A stretch of DNA of 29,336 bases, taken from Lachnospiraceae bacterium UBA7205. Its GTDB lineage: Bacteria > Bacillota > Clostridia > Lachnospirales > Lachnospiraceae. The stretch spans positions 1-29,336 of the forward strand of contig DKUL01000046.1 of NCBI GenBank assembly GCA_002490665.1, given 5' to 3'. Shown here one piece after another: positions 22,919 through 29,336 of this stretch; position 1 is the stretch's first letter; each line of letters starts with the position of its first letter. The position numbers and the translations under genes were made by a program. The notes under the pieces are model-generated. The model ran no database searches and was not told the DNA's origin. It was given only the letters and a program-made list of their open reading frames with translations.

Positions 22919-24532
22919 GTGTTAGATATGTCAGATTTAATGAGAATGACGGGTATGTATTCGGGAATGGATACAGAGAGTATCATCGCACAGCTCGTCA
23001 GTGCAAAGAGCAAAAAGGTTACCGACCTGAAAAATGATCAGAAGAAATTAGAGTGGAAGCAGACTGCATGGCAGGATTTGAATTCCAAGATTTATAATCT
23101 GTACAGCAAGACTTTGTCGAACATGCGTCTCACAAGTGCATACAAGAAGAAAAAGACAAGCAGCTCCGACCCGACGAAGGCGAATGTGCTTGCAGGTGAC
23201 GGAGCCGTTGACGGCACACAGAGTCTGGAAGTGCTTGAAGTGGCAAAGGCGGGATACCTGACAGGCGCGAAGCTGGATTCGACAAAGACAGAGTATGTCA
23301 AGGATGCAGATGGCAAAGTGATAAGGGATGAGAACGGTCAGTTAAAGACAAGGATTGTTCCGTGGAGCGCGGCTGACAAGCTGTCAGAAATTAATAAGGA
23401 TCTGGTAGGCAAGAAGATTACAATCAATGTGGGAACCGGCGATGATGCGAAAAAGACTGAAATCGAGATTACTGCAGACATGACGATTGGGCAGTTCACA
23501 AAGGAGCTTGGCAAGGCAGGCGTGAATGCCAATTTCGATGAGACGAATCAGCGGTTTTTCGTGGTTGCGGCAGGCACAGGCAAGGACAAGGATTTTACAA
23601 TCAGCGCTTCCGGCAGCGACACGCTCAAGGCACTCGGACTCGACGCGTCAGCGACATATGCAAATGGGTCAGAATGTACAAAGGATGCGGCGAACGATGC
23701 AAAGATAAAGCTCAATGGGGCGACATTCGAATCAGGTTCCAATGCATTTAATATTAATGGGCTTACAATCAATGTGACAGGTAAGACAACAGATGGTCCG
23801 GTTACGATAGTTACCGAGACAGACTATGATGGTGTATATGACACAATAAAGGACTTCATATCAGAGTACAACGAGCTCATCATCGAGATGGATAAGCTTT
23901 ACAATGCGGATTCGGCGAGAAAGTACAGCATGCTTACCGAAGATGAAAAGAATGCGATGACGGATGACGAGGTGGAGAAGTGGGAAGGCACGATTAAAGG
24001 TGCCCTGCTCCGCAAGGACAGCACACTTTCGTCAGTCATGAGTTCCATGGTCAATGCGATGATGAAAGGCTATGAGATTGAAGTCAACGGTGAGAAGAAG
24101 ACAAAGTATTTGTATGATTACGGCATTAAGACACTGAGCTACTTTGATGCCAAGGACAATGAACATCATGCGTACCATATTGACGGCAACACGGATGATG
24201 AGAGCACAGGTACCAAGGAAGATAAACTTAAGGCTGCACTTGCAAGCAACCCTGAGGAGACAGCAGAATTTTTTGCAACATTATGTAAGGGATTATATAC
24301 GACTATCAACGATGCCATGAACACTGACAAGAGATACAGCAGTGTGTATAAAGTTTATAATGACAAACAGATGAAAACAGAGTATGATAGTTATAGCAAG
24401 AAAATCAAAAAGGCAGAGAAAGAGCTCAGTGACTATGAAGACAAGTGGTATAAGAAGTTCTCTGCAATGGAAGTAGCGTTATCTAAGCTGCAGTCCAACA
24501 CAAATGCAGTTACGAGTATGCTCGGTATGTAA
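22919..24532 (+). CDS. fliD: flagellar filament cap protein FliD
   Basis: A 537-residue FliD (HAP2), the filament cap that folds flagellin monomers at the tip. The N-terminus MRMTGMYSGMDTESIIAQLVSAK (GMDTESIIAQLV) is the family signature. The C-terminal coiled coil (YDSYSKKIKKAEKELSDYEDKWYKKFSAMEVALSKLQSNTNAV) ends in the typical KLQSNTNAVTSMLGM. GTG 22919 has GAAAGG 6 bp upstream; ATG 22928, three codons later, is also possible and its ribosome site is weaker. The size is larger than enterobacterial FliD (about 470), with the extra residues in the surface domains. It is followed by fliS. Confidence 0.93.
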   Translation: MLDMSDLMRMTGMYSGMDTESIIAQLVSAKSKKVTDLKNDQKKLEWKQTAWQDLNSKIYNLYSKTLSNMRLTSAYKKKKTSSSDPTKANVLAGDGAVDGTQSLEVLEVAKAGYLTGAKLDSTKTEYVKDADGKVIRDENGQLKTRIVPWSAADKLSEINKDLVGKKITINVGTGDDAKKTEIEITADMTIGQFTKELGKAGVNANFDETNQRFFVVAAGTGKDKDFTISASGSDTLKALGLDASATYANGSECTKDAANDAKIKLNGATFESGSNAFNINGLTINVTGKTTDGPVTIVTETDYDGVYDTIKDFISEYNELIIEMDKLYNADSARKYSMLTEDEKNAMTDDEVEKWEGTIKGALLRKDSTLSSVMSSMVNAMMKGYEIEVNGEKKTKYLYDYGIKTLSYFDAKDNEHHAYHIDGNTDDESTGTKEDKLKAALASNPEETAEFFATLCKGLYTTINDAMNTDKRYSSVYKVYNDKQMKTEYDSYSKKIKKAEKELSDYEDKWYKKFSAMEVALSKLQSNTNAVTSMLGM

Positions 24533-24587
24533 TGGTAATGATGTTGTATAATGGCATTGCAAAAAATGAAAGAGGGAATTAACGGAT

Positions 24588-25064
24588 ATGCTCAAACAAA
24601 ATGGATATGCGCAGTATCAGAATGCGAAGATAATGACAGCGTCACCTGCTGAACTTACGCTAATGCTTTATGAGGGCGCAATTAAGTTTGGAAATATTGC
24701 CGTTGTGGCAATGGAAAACAATAATCCGGCAAAGGCACACGAGAATATCGTCAAGGTAGAGCAGATTATACAGAACTTCAGGGAGACGCTGGATAAAAAA
24801 TATCCGGTATGGCAGGATTTTGAGAATGTATATGTATATCTGCTCAGAAGATGCCATGAAGCGAACATAGCCAAAAACCCAGAGATTATGGAGGAAGTGT
24901 TGAAACATCTCCGTTCCATGAGGGACAACTGGAAAGAGGTTATGAAGAAGGTATCCGGTGACAAATCCAATCCACAGGCACAGGCAAAAATTGCCGGAAG
25001 CCAGCGCGGTGCAGGAGGATATACAATTTCCAATATGGCTGCAATGCGTCAGACGGGAACATGA
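24588..25064 (+). CDS. fliS: flagellin export chaperone FliS
   Basis: A 158-residue FliS. YAQYQNAKIMTASPAELTLMLYEGAIKF is the diagnostic N-terminal block. FliS binds the flagellin C-terminus, prevents early polymerisation and delivers it to the export gate. In FliW-type systems it also lowers the flagellin available to titrate FliW. The C-terminal 25 residues (AQAKIAGSQRGAGGYTIS) extend beyond the usual four-helix core. The start ATG at 24588 follows AGAGGGA. The next gene is 26 bp downstream. Confidence 0.95.
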   Translation: MLKQNGYAQYQNAKIMTASPAELTLMLYEGAIKFGNIAVVAMENNNPAKAHENIVKVEQIIQNFRETLDKKYPVWQDFENVYVYLLRRCHEANIAKNPEIMEEVLKHLRSMRDNWKEVMKKVSGDKSNPQAQAKIAGSQRGAGGYTISNMAAMRQTGT

Positions 25065-25090
25065 AAGCCGGGCAGTAAAGAGGATAAGGT

Positions 25091-25567
25091 ATGACAGAAG
25101 ACTATTTGCAGATTATGATAGAAAGCCTTGAAAAGAAAAATGAAATACTCGACAAGGTGATAGCGCTGGAGAAACAGCAGCTTGCCTTGGCAATGGAACA
25201 GCCCGCAGACTTGCAGAAGTATGATGCTTCCATGGATGAAAAGGGCAGGATGATTGATGAGCTTGGCAGGCTCGACGATGGATTTACGGCAACATATGAA
25301 AGAGTAAAAGACGAGGTGCAGTCAAATCCGGAACAATACAGAGAGCAGGTGCTCGCCATGCAGGAGCTGATCCGTGCGGCGGTAGAGAAAGGTGTGACCG
25401 TCGAGGCACAGGAGCAGCGCAACAAGCAGGCAATGCGTAATATGCTGAGTACCAAACGCAAGGAAATCAGAAAGGTTCAGGTTTCAAGCAGCGCTGCCAG
25501 CAAATATTATAAGGCGATGAGCCAGATTAATGAAATTGATCCGCAGCTGATGGATCGCAAGAAGTAA
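25091..25567 (+). CDS. fliT: FliT/FlgN-like flagellar chaperone
   Basis: A 158-residue, almost wholly helical, charged protein (YLQIMIESLEKKNEILDKVIALEKQQ, with KKNEILDKVIALEKQQ clearly coiled coil). Its place directly after fliD-fliS is the usual place of fliT, and the pattern fits the FlgN/FliT chaperone group, which bind FliD or FlgK/FlgL. Sequence identity between FliT proteins is low, so the symbol is given mainly from context. The start ATG at 25091 has ATAAGG upstream. It is the last gene before the flagellin promoter region. Confidence 0.72.
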   Translation: MTEDYLQIMIESLEKKNEILDKVIALEKQQLALAMEQPADLQKYDASMDEKGRMIDELGRLDDGFTATYERVKDEVQSNPEQYREQVLAMQELIRAAVEKGVTVEAQEQRNKQAMRNMLSTKRKEIRKVQVSSSAASKYYKAMSQINEIDPQLMDRKK

Positions 25568-25580
25568 TTATTTATAGCTT

Positions 25581-25595
25581 GAGCAAGGATCGCTC
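25581..25595 (+). other. small hairpin with CsrA-type loop after the fliT-like gene
   Basis: GAGC-AAGGATC-GCTC at 25581-25595 presents AAGGAT in the loop, like the elements in the flagellin leaders, but lies in the 3' region of the fliD-fliS-fliT message, upstream of the flagellin promoter. The stem is only 4 bp. Confidence 0.35.
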
Positions 25596-25660
25596 GGCTA
25601 CAGTAGACATGGATGGGTATATAGAATAATGCAATAGGGGTTATTCTAATACTTATAACT

Positions 25661-25686
25661 TAAATATCGTTTTATCAATACGATAT
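25661..25686 (+). promoter_or_regulatory. sigma-28 promoter of the first flagellin gene
   Basis: TAAA at 25661-25664, 15 bp, then ACGATAT at 25680-25686, a one-base deviation from CCGATAT. The predicted leader is about 275 nt. The 400-bp stretch 25568-25969 has no gene; it holds this promoter, a terminator-like hairpin, a structured leader and two candidate CsrA sites. Confidence 0.7.
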
Positions 25687-25702
25687 ATAGCGGGAAAAGA
25701 TT

Positions 25703-25735
25703 AGAGGAAGTACGCCCCAGGCGAACTTCCTCTTT
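25703..25735 (+). terminator. terminator-like hairpin at the beginning of the flagellin leader
   Basis: AGAGGAAGT...ACTTCCTCT with an inner CGCC/GGCG (25703-25732) is followed by TTT. It would end the upstream fliD-fliS-fliT transcript, but it lies about 10 nt inside the predicted flagellin transcript. The T run is short, so it could also be a 5' stabilising stem. Confidence 0.65.
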
Positions 25736-25802
25736 TGCGCCCATAGGGCATAGTCCGAGTACCGATTATATATAAATTACAATTTCATAATGCTTACCAA
25801 TA

Positions 25803-25844
25803 TGTAAAGCATCAGGCCGGGTGGCCAACCGGTCACGCTTTACA
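25803..25844 (+). other. long structured stem in the first flagellin leader
   Basis: TGTAAAGC (25803-25810) pairs with GCTTTACA (25837-25844) around an inner GC-rich stem (CCGG...CCGG). I could not match it to a known riboswitch; it lacks the conserved c-di-GMP-I elements. Confidence 0.6.
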
Positions 25845-25858
25845 GGTTCCCAGGGGTT

Positions 25859-25894
25859 GTGTGAAAAGGAGGAAAAGTATTAAATTTTTCACAC
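25859..25894 (+). other. flagellin-leader hairpin with GGAGG in the loop
   Basis: GTGTGAAAA (25859-25867) pairs with TTTTCACAC (25886-25894), and the 18-base loop begins GGAGGAAAA. A GGA in a loop is the CsrA target form. No start codon follows at ribosome-site distance with a sensible ORF. Confidence 0.55.
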
Positions 25895-25922
25895 AAAAGG
25901 GGAGACAAACTACTTTAATAAC

Positions 25923-25939
25923 GTGGCAAGGATAGCCGC
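25923..25939 (+). promoter_or_regulatory. putative CsrA-binding hairpin upstream of flagellin 1
   Basis: GTGGC-AAGGATA-GCCGC (25923-25939, one G-T pair) shows AAGGAT in the loop, matching the CsrA core CARGGAU. It lies 31 nt before the AAGGAGG ribosome site at 25955, which is itself a potential second CsrA site. Two sites in a leader resemble the Bacillus hag arrangement. Confidence 0.6.
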
Positions 25940-25969
25940 ACAAGTTTTAATTTCAAGGAGGAAATAATT

Positions 25970-27601
25970 ATGGTAGTACAGCACAATTTACAGGCAATGA
26001 ATTCAAACAGGATGTTAGGTATCACAACAAAAACGGTAGCAGGCTCAACAGAGAAGTTATCTTCAGGTTATAAAATCAACCGTGCAGCAGACAACGCAGC
26101 AGGACTCGCTATATCAGAGAAAATGAGAAAGCAGATGCGCGGACTTACACAGGCATCCGCAAATGCTGAGGATGGTATTTCATCCGTACAGACAGCAGAA
26201 GGTGCGCTCGCAGAAGTGCAGGATATGCTCCAGAGAATGAACGAGCTGGCAGTACAGGCAGCAAACGGCACAAACTCCGTGACAGACCGCGGCTATATCC
26301 AGGATGAGCTTGACCAGCTCGTAACAGAGATTGACCGTGTCGCAGAGACAACCAAGTTCAACGAGTTATATCTGTTAAAGGGTGATGAAAGGTTTGAGAC
26401 AACAAAGACCTACACCATGAACTATGCAGTAACCTACACAAAAAATCTCGGAAGCAACAGCGCGGACGTAACGCAGAAGATTGACTATAACGCAAAAGAG
26501 AACCTCTACATGGTATCAGCTTCCATTACATCGACAAACAAGTATACACCGTTTTCTGCAAATGTTATCAAAGAAGGCGATGACGTGACAAAGTATCTTT
26601 CAGGCGGAACAATCGGACAGAACGCAACAGTTACGGGTGCTGCCATCGATGAAAAATATGTAGCATTTCGGAATGCCCAGCTGACAGATACAATTGTACA
26701 GGGCTTTACGGTAACGGACGGACTGATAACGGCAGGTGGTAAGGATGCATATTTCCTGGATACTGAGACAAATGAGATTATCAAGATAAAGGATGGGGAA
26801 GACCTCACAAGCTATCTCAAGAATATTGAACTTTCAGCTGATGGAACTGCAGTTGACTTTGCAGAAATGGCTGACAGATACAGATTGCTTGAGTATGCAG
26901 GCGGTGCTACATCTGATGGTGTAGACGATCCTCTCGGTGGAGCAACTGCTCTTACCGACGCAGAATTTCTTGGCAATGAATCCATGCAGAAGCTTTATGA
27001 TGCAGATGGAAAAGAAGTATCAGGAATGGCACTGAACAAATACTTTGATGACAACGGTATCTACAAGGGTGGTCTTTTCTCAGACGCCCAGGCAACATCC
27101 GAGGTTACGGATAATGGTGCGAAAGACGGTACAGACATCATGACTTACATCACAAGGAACACCGCAGAGGTTACGGCAGATTTAAGTTTCAGCCTTCATG
27201 TAGGAGCAGACTCAACAAGAACAAACAAGATTACTACAAACATCATGTCAATGTCTGCAGCTGCCCTTGGCATTAACAAGATCAAGAGCACGGCAGTCGG
27301 TGTAGTAGATGAGAGCGGCGACAATGCGACAGACGCGATCGATGTCATCGCAGCAGCACTGCAGAAGGTATCAACACAGAGATCTGCACTCGGATCTATC
27401 CAGAACCGTTTGGAGCACACGATTAAGAACTTAGACAACGTTGTAGAGAATACTACAGCAGCAGAGTCTGCAATCCGTGACACAGACATGGCGACAGAGA
27501 TGGTAAAATACTCGAATGCCAACATTCTCTCACAGGCAGGTCAGTCAATGCTCGCACAGGCGAACCAGTCTAACCAGGGAGTACTGTCACTGTTAGGATA
27601 A
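25970..27601 (+). CDS. flagellin, first copy
   Basis: A complete 543-residue flagellin. The N-terminal D0/D1 region (about 1-140) has NSNRMLG, STEKLSSGYKINRAADNAAGLAISEKMR (SSGYKINRAADNAAGLAIS) and the NELAVQAANGT helix. The C-terminal D1/D0 region has QNRLEHTIKNLDNVVENTTAAESAIRDTDMA (core ENTTAAESAIRDTDMA) and ends ANQSNQGVLSLLG. The central 140-450 part is the variable surface domain. The start ATG at 25970 follows AAGGAGG. It has its own sigma-28 promoter and terminator, so it is a monocistronic unit. A second, full-length paralogue follows 446 bp later. Confidence 0.96.
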   Translation: MVVQHNLQAMNSNRMLGITTKTVAGSTEKLSSGYKINRAADNAAGLAISEKMRKQMRGLTQASANAEDGISSVQTAEGALAEVQDMLQRMNELAVQAANGTNSVTDRGYIQDELDQLVTEIDRVAETTKFNELYLLKGDERFETTKTYTMNYAVTYTKNLGSNSADVTQKIDYNAKENLYMVSASITSTNKYTPFSANVIKEGDDVTKYLSGGTIGQNATVTGAAIDEKYVAFRNAQLTDTIVQGFTVTDGLITAGGKDAYFLDTETNEIIKIKDGEDLTSYLKNIELSADGTAVDFAEMADRYRLLEYAGGATSDGVDDPLGGATALTDAEFLGNESMQKLYDADGKEVSGMALNKYFDDNGIYKGGLFSDAQATSEVTDNGAKDGTDIMTYITRNTAEVTADLSFSLHVGADSTRTNKITTNIMSMSAAALGINKIKSTAVGVVDESGDNATDAIDVIAAALQKVSTQRSALGSIQNRLEHTIKNLDNVVENTTAAESAIRDTDMATEMVKYSNANILSQAGQSMLAQANQSNQGVLSLLG

Positions 27602-27649
27602 TAACATTCAGGAAAAAATTCAAAAGCCAGATTGTAAGAATGGTAAGAG

Positions 27650-27678
27650 AAAGAGCCGGAGTAATGTCCGGCTCTTTT
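27650..27678 (+). terminator. Rho-independent terminator after flagellin 1
   Basis: AAAGAGCCGGA (27650-27660), loop GTAATG, TCCGGCTCTTT (27667-27677), then T. A perfect 11-bp stem 48 bp after the stop codon. Confidence 0.93.
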
Positions 27679-27816
27679 GCATTTGTTTTTATCTATAATG
27701 CCCAGGAAAATTAAAAATTCTCTATTGTAATTTTAAGGGCAATGGAGTATGATTATGTTGTGCATATTTTATTATGTAAAACGCTAGGGAGATGCATCTT
27801 ATGTTATATAGCGGTC

Positions 27817-27843
27817 TAAACAATTGAAATTTGGAGCCGATAT
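27817..27843 (+). promoter_or_regulatory. sigma-28 promoter of the second flagellin gene
   Basis: TAAA at 27817-27820, exactly 15 bp, then GCCGATAT at 27836-27843, an essentially perfect flagellar sigma promoter. The predicted leader is about 200 nt. The gene-free stretch 27602-28047 otherwise holds the upstream terminator and leader hairpins. Confidence 0.9.
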
Positions 27844-27981
27844 ATATATCAAGGGGCACTGGCTGTTTGGCCGGAGCGTTCTTAACAATTGAATAAAGAT
27901 GTTGTATTATGATACGGAATGAAGATGCGGCGGCCGACGATATCGGATATCTGTGTCATGTCCCTTATGGGAAAACCAATG

Positions 27982-27995
27982 CGGCAAGGATGCCG
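27982..27995 (+). promoter_or_regulatory. putative CsrA-binding hairpin upstream of flagellin 2
   Basis: CGGCA-AGGA-TGCCG (27982-27995) places CAAGGATG, a full match to the CsrA core CARGGAUG, at the tip of a perfect stem. A second stem, GCGGG-AGTG-CCCGC, lies at 28010-28023, and the ribosome site CAAGGAGG at 28033-28040 may be a second CsrA contact. Confidence 0.65.
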
Positions 27996-28047
27996 TATAA
28001 TAAGTGGAAGCGGGAGTGCCCGCACCATATTTCAAGGAGGAAATAAC

Positions 28048-29336
28048 ATGGTAGTACAGCACAATCTAAAAGCTATGAATTCTAACAGAATGTTGGGCGT
28101 TACACAGAAGGCAGTAGCCGGCTCAACAGAGAAATTATCTTCTGGTTACAAAATCAATCGTGCAGCAGACAATGCGGCAGGTCTTTCAATTTCCGAAAAA
28201 ATGAGAAAACAGATACGTGGACTGACACAGGCATCAGCAAACGCTGAGGATGGCATTTCATCCGTACAGACAGCTGAGGGCGCTTTGCAGGAAGTTACGG
28301 ATATGTTACAGAGAATGAACGAGCTGGCAGTACAGGCAGCAAACGGCACAAACTCTACAACAGACCGTCAGTACATTCAGGATGAGGTTGACCAGCTTAT
28401 CACGGAAATTGACCGTGTGGCAGAGACAACCAAGTTCAATGAGACATATCTGCTGAAGGGTGACACGACAAAAGATACCACAAAGGTATACACGACAAAT
28501 TATTCTGTAACGTATACGAAGAACCTTGGCAGCAACAAGGCTGGTGTGGCAAAGAAGATTGATTACAATAACAATGACAATCTTTATATGGTATCTGCAT
28601 CGATTGCTACGGCGACATCCACATCACCATTGACGGCGAATGTCATTTCAAAGGGCGATGACGTGACGAAATACCTGAGTGCGGCAACCGAGGGAGACAA
28701 TGCGACTGTAACAGGCGCTACGGTTGACACGAAGTATATCGCATTCAAGAATGTTGAGCTGGAGTCAGACACAATGCTTTTCAATGACGCGACAAATAAT
28801 GTTATTGTGGCTGGTGACGGAACTACGGCTGCTACGCAGGATAAGGATACATACATCCTGGATACAGAGACAAATGAAATTACAAGAATAGCGACCGGAA
28901 GTGACCTTTCAAAATATCTGAAGAACGTGGAAGTGAACGCGGATGGGAAAAAGGTTGACTTTGCAGAGATGAAAGACCAGTACAGACTGCTTCAGGTAGT
29001 GGCAGACGAAACAAGTACTGTAAAAGGACACACATTAAATGATGGAACTGCCGGAGCAGCTAAACTGGCAGATACAGAATTTAAGGTAAACGAGTCCATG
29101 CAGAAGCTTTATGATGCGGACGGCAAGGAAGTATCCGGCGTAGCGCTCAACAAGTATTTTGACGAGAAGGGTGAATATAAGGGAGGTCTCTTTACCGATT
29201 CACAGGCGACAACGGCAGTCCTTAATGATGGTGCAAACGGCGTTACGGATGAGACAAACATCAAGAACTTCATCACCAAGAATACAGCCGAAGTGACACA
29301 GGATTTAAGCTTCAGCCTCCATGTAGGTGCAGATTC
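28048..29336 (+). CDS. flagellin, second copy (3' end outside the window)
   Basis: An open frame of 429 codons from ATG 28048 to the window edge with no stop. The N-terminus MVVQHNLKAMNSNRMLGVTQKAVAGSTEKLSSGYKINRAADNAAGLS (core SSGYKINRAADNAAGLS) is almost identical to the first copy. The central domain is a clear paralogue (NLYMVSASI, GDDVTKYLS, SMQKLYDADGKEVSG shared) with many substitutions and indels. The C-terminal D0/D1 part is missing only because the window ends. The ribosome site AAGGAGG and leader layout match flagellin 1. It is probably a second filament subunit under the same FliW/CsrA control. Confidence 0.95.
   Translation, partial: MVVQHNLKAMNSNRMLGVTQKAVAGSTEKLSSGYKINRAADNAAGLSISEKMRKQIRGLTQASANAEDGISSVQTAEGALQEVTDMLQRMNELAVQAANGTNSTTDRQYIQDEVDQLITEIDRVAETTKFNETYLLKGDTTKDTTKVYTTNYSVTYTKNLGSNKAGVAKKIDYNNNDNLYMVSASIATATSTSPLTANVISKGDDVTKYLSAATEGDNATVTGATVDTKYIAFKNVELESDTMLFNDATNNVIVAGDGTTAATQDKDTYILDTETNEITRIATGSDLSKYLKNVEVNADGKKVDFAEMKDQYRLLQVVADETSTVKGHTLNDGTAGAAKLADTEFKVNESMQKLYDADGKEVSGVALNKYFDEKGEYKGGLFTDSQATTAVLNDGANGVTDETNIKNFITKNTAEVTQDLSFSLHVGAD

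Noticed and set aside
25803..25894. Possible c-di-GMP riboswitch in the first flagellin leader, suggested by the stems and the GGDEF/EAL gene nearby
   Set aside because: The conserved GEMM core elements (such as the CGCAAAG segment and tetraloop-receptor) are not present. Only simple stems are visible.

Overview
The window looks like chromosome of a flagellated, Gram-positive member of the Clostridia, most likely Lachnospiraceae. The reasons are strong GGAGG-type ribosome sites, sigma-28 type flagellar promoters, a FliW/CsrA pair, two tandem flgK genes, an oversized flgL and two flagellin genes in series. This placement rests on gene content and protein style; no rRNA or other phylogenetic marker is present.

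Layout. (1) 1-1750: a DarT/DarG toxin-antitoxin pair (ssDNA thymidine ADP-ribosyltransferase plus macrodomain antitoxin). (2) 1800-5900: a tightly packed, overlapping four-gene cluster: secreted VCBS-like protein, OmpR/PhoB-type response regulator, HAMP histidine kinase, secreted protein of unknown function. It is followed by four 11-bp phased TGATGCA-like repeats just upstream of a gene for a membrane-anchored enzyme that fuses an Amidase_3 domain to a NodB polysaccharide deacetylase (6007-7440). The gene ends in a clear terminator. (3) 7486-12112, minus strand: a two-gene operon of an orphan sugar-type solute-binding lipoprotein and a dCache-like/PAS/GGDEF/EAL protein, preceded by a small coiled-coil ORF and two 69-bp tandem repeats. 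It is divergent from a secreted TIM-barrel glycosidase-like gene (12416-13849). Both divergent promoters carry the same 14-bp motif exactly 29 bp upstream of the -10 box. (4) 13942-14101: a 160-bp long-palindrome, MITE-like element, then a TetR-family gene. (5) 14792 to the right edge: a late flagellar cluster on the plus strand, flgM-flgN-flgK-flgK-flgL-fliW-csrA-flaG-fliD-fliS-fliT-like-flagellin-flagellin. The last gene runs off the window.

How the genes work together. The flagellar block holds the anti-sigma factor FlgM, sigma-28 promoters, hook-filament junction proteins, cap, chaperones, filament proteins and the FliW-CsrA translational switch. Both flagellin leaders carry a hairpin presenting a CsrA-type AAGGA motif, plus an AAGGAGG Shine-Dalgarno that could be a second CsrA site. 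The neighbouring c-di-GMP module could connect extracellular carbohydrate sensing to motility. The two-component cluster probably controls cell-envelope remodelling through the amidase-deacetylase fusion.

The least ordinary points are the binding-protein/c-di-GMP operon with its matched divergent promoters, the CwlD/PdaA-like fusion with PhoB-style repeats, and the palindromic element. No tRNA, rRNA, CRISPR array, IS transposase or phage gene was seen.
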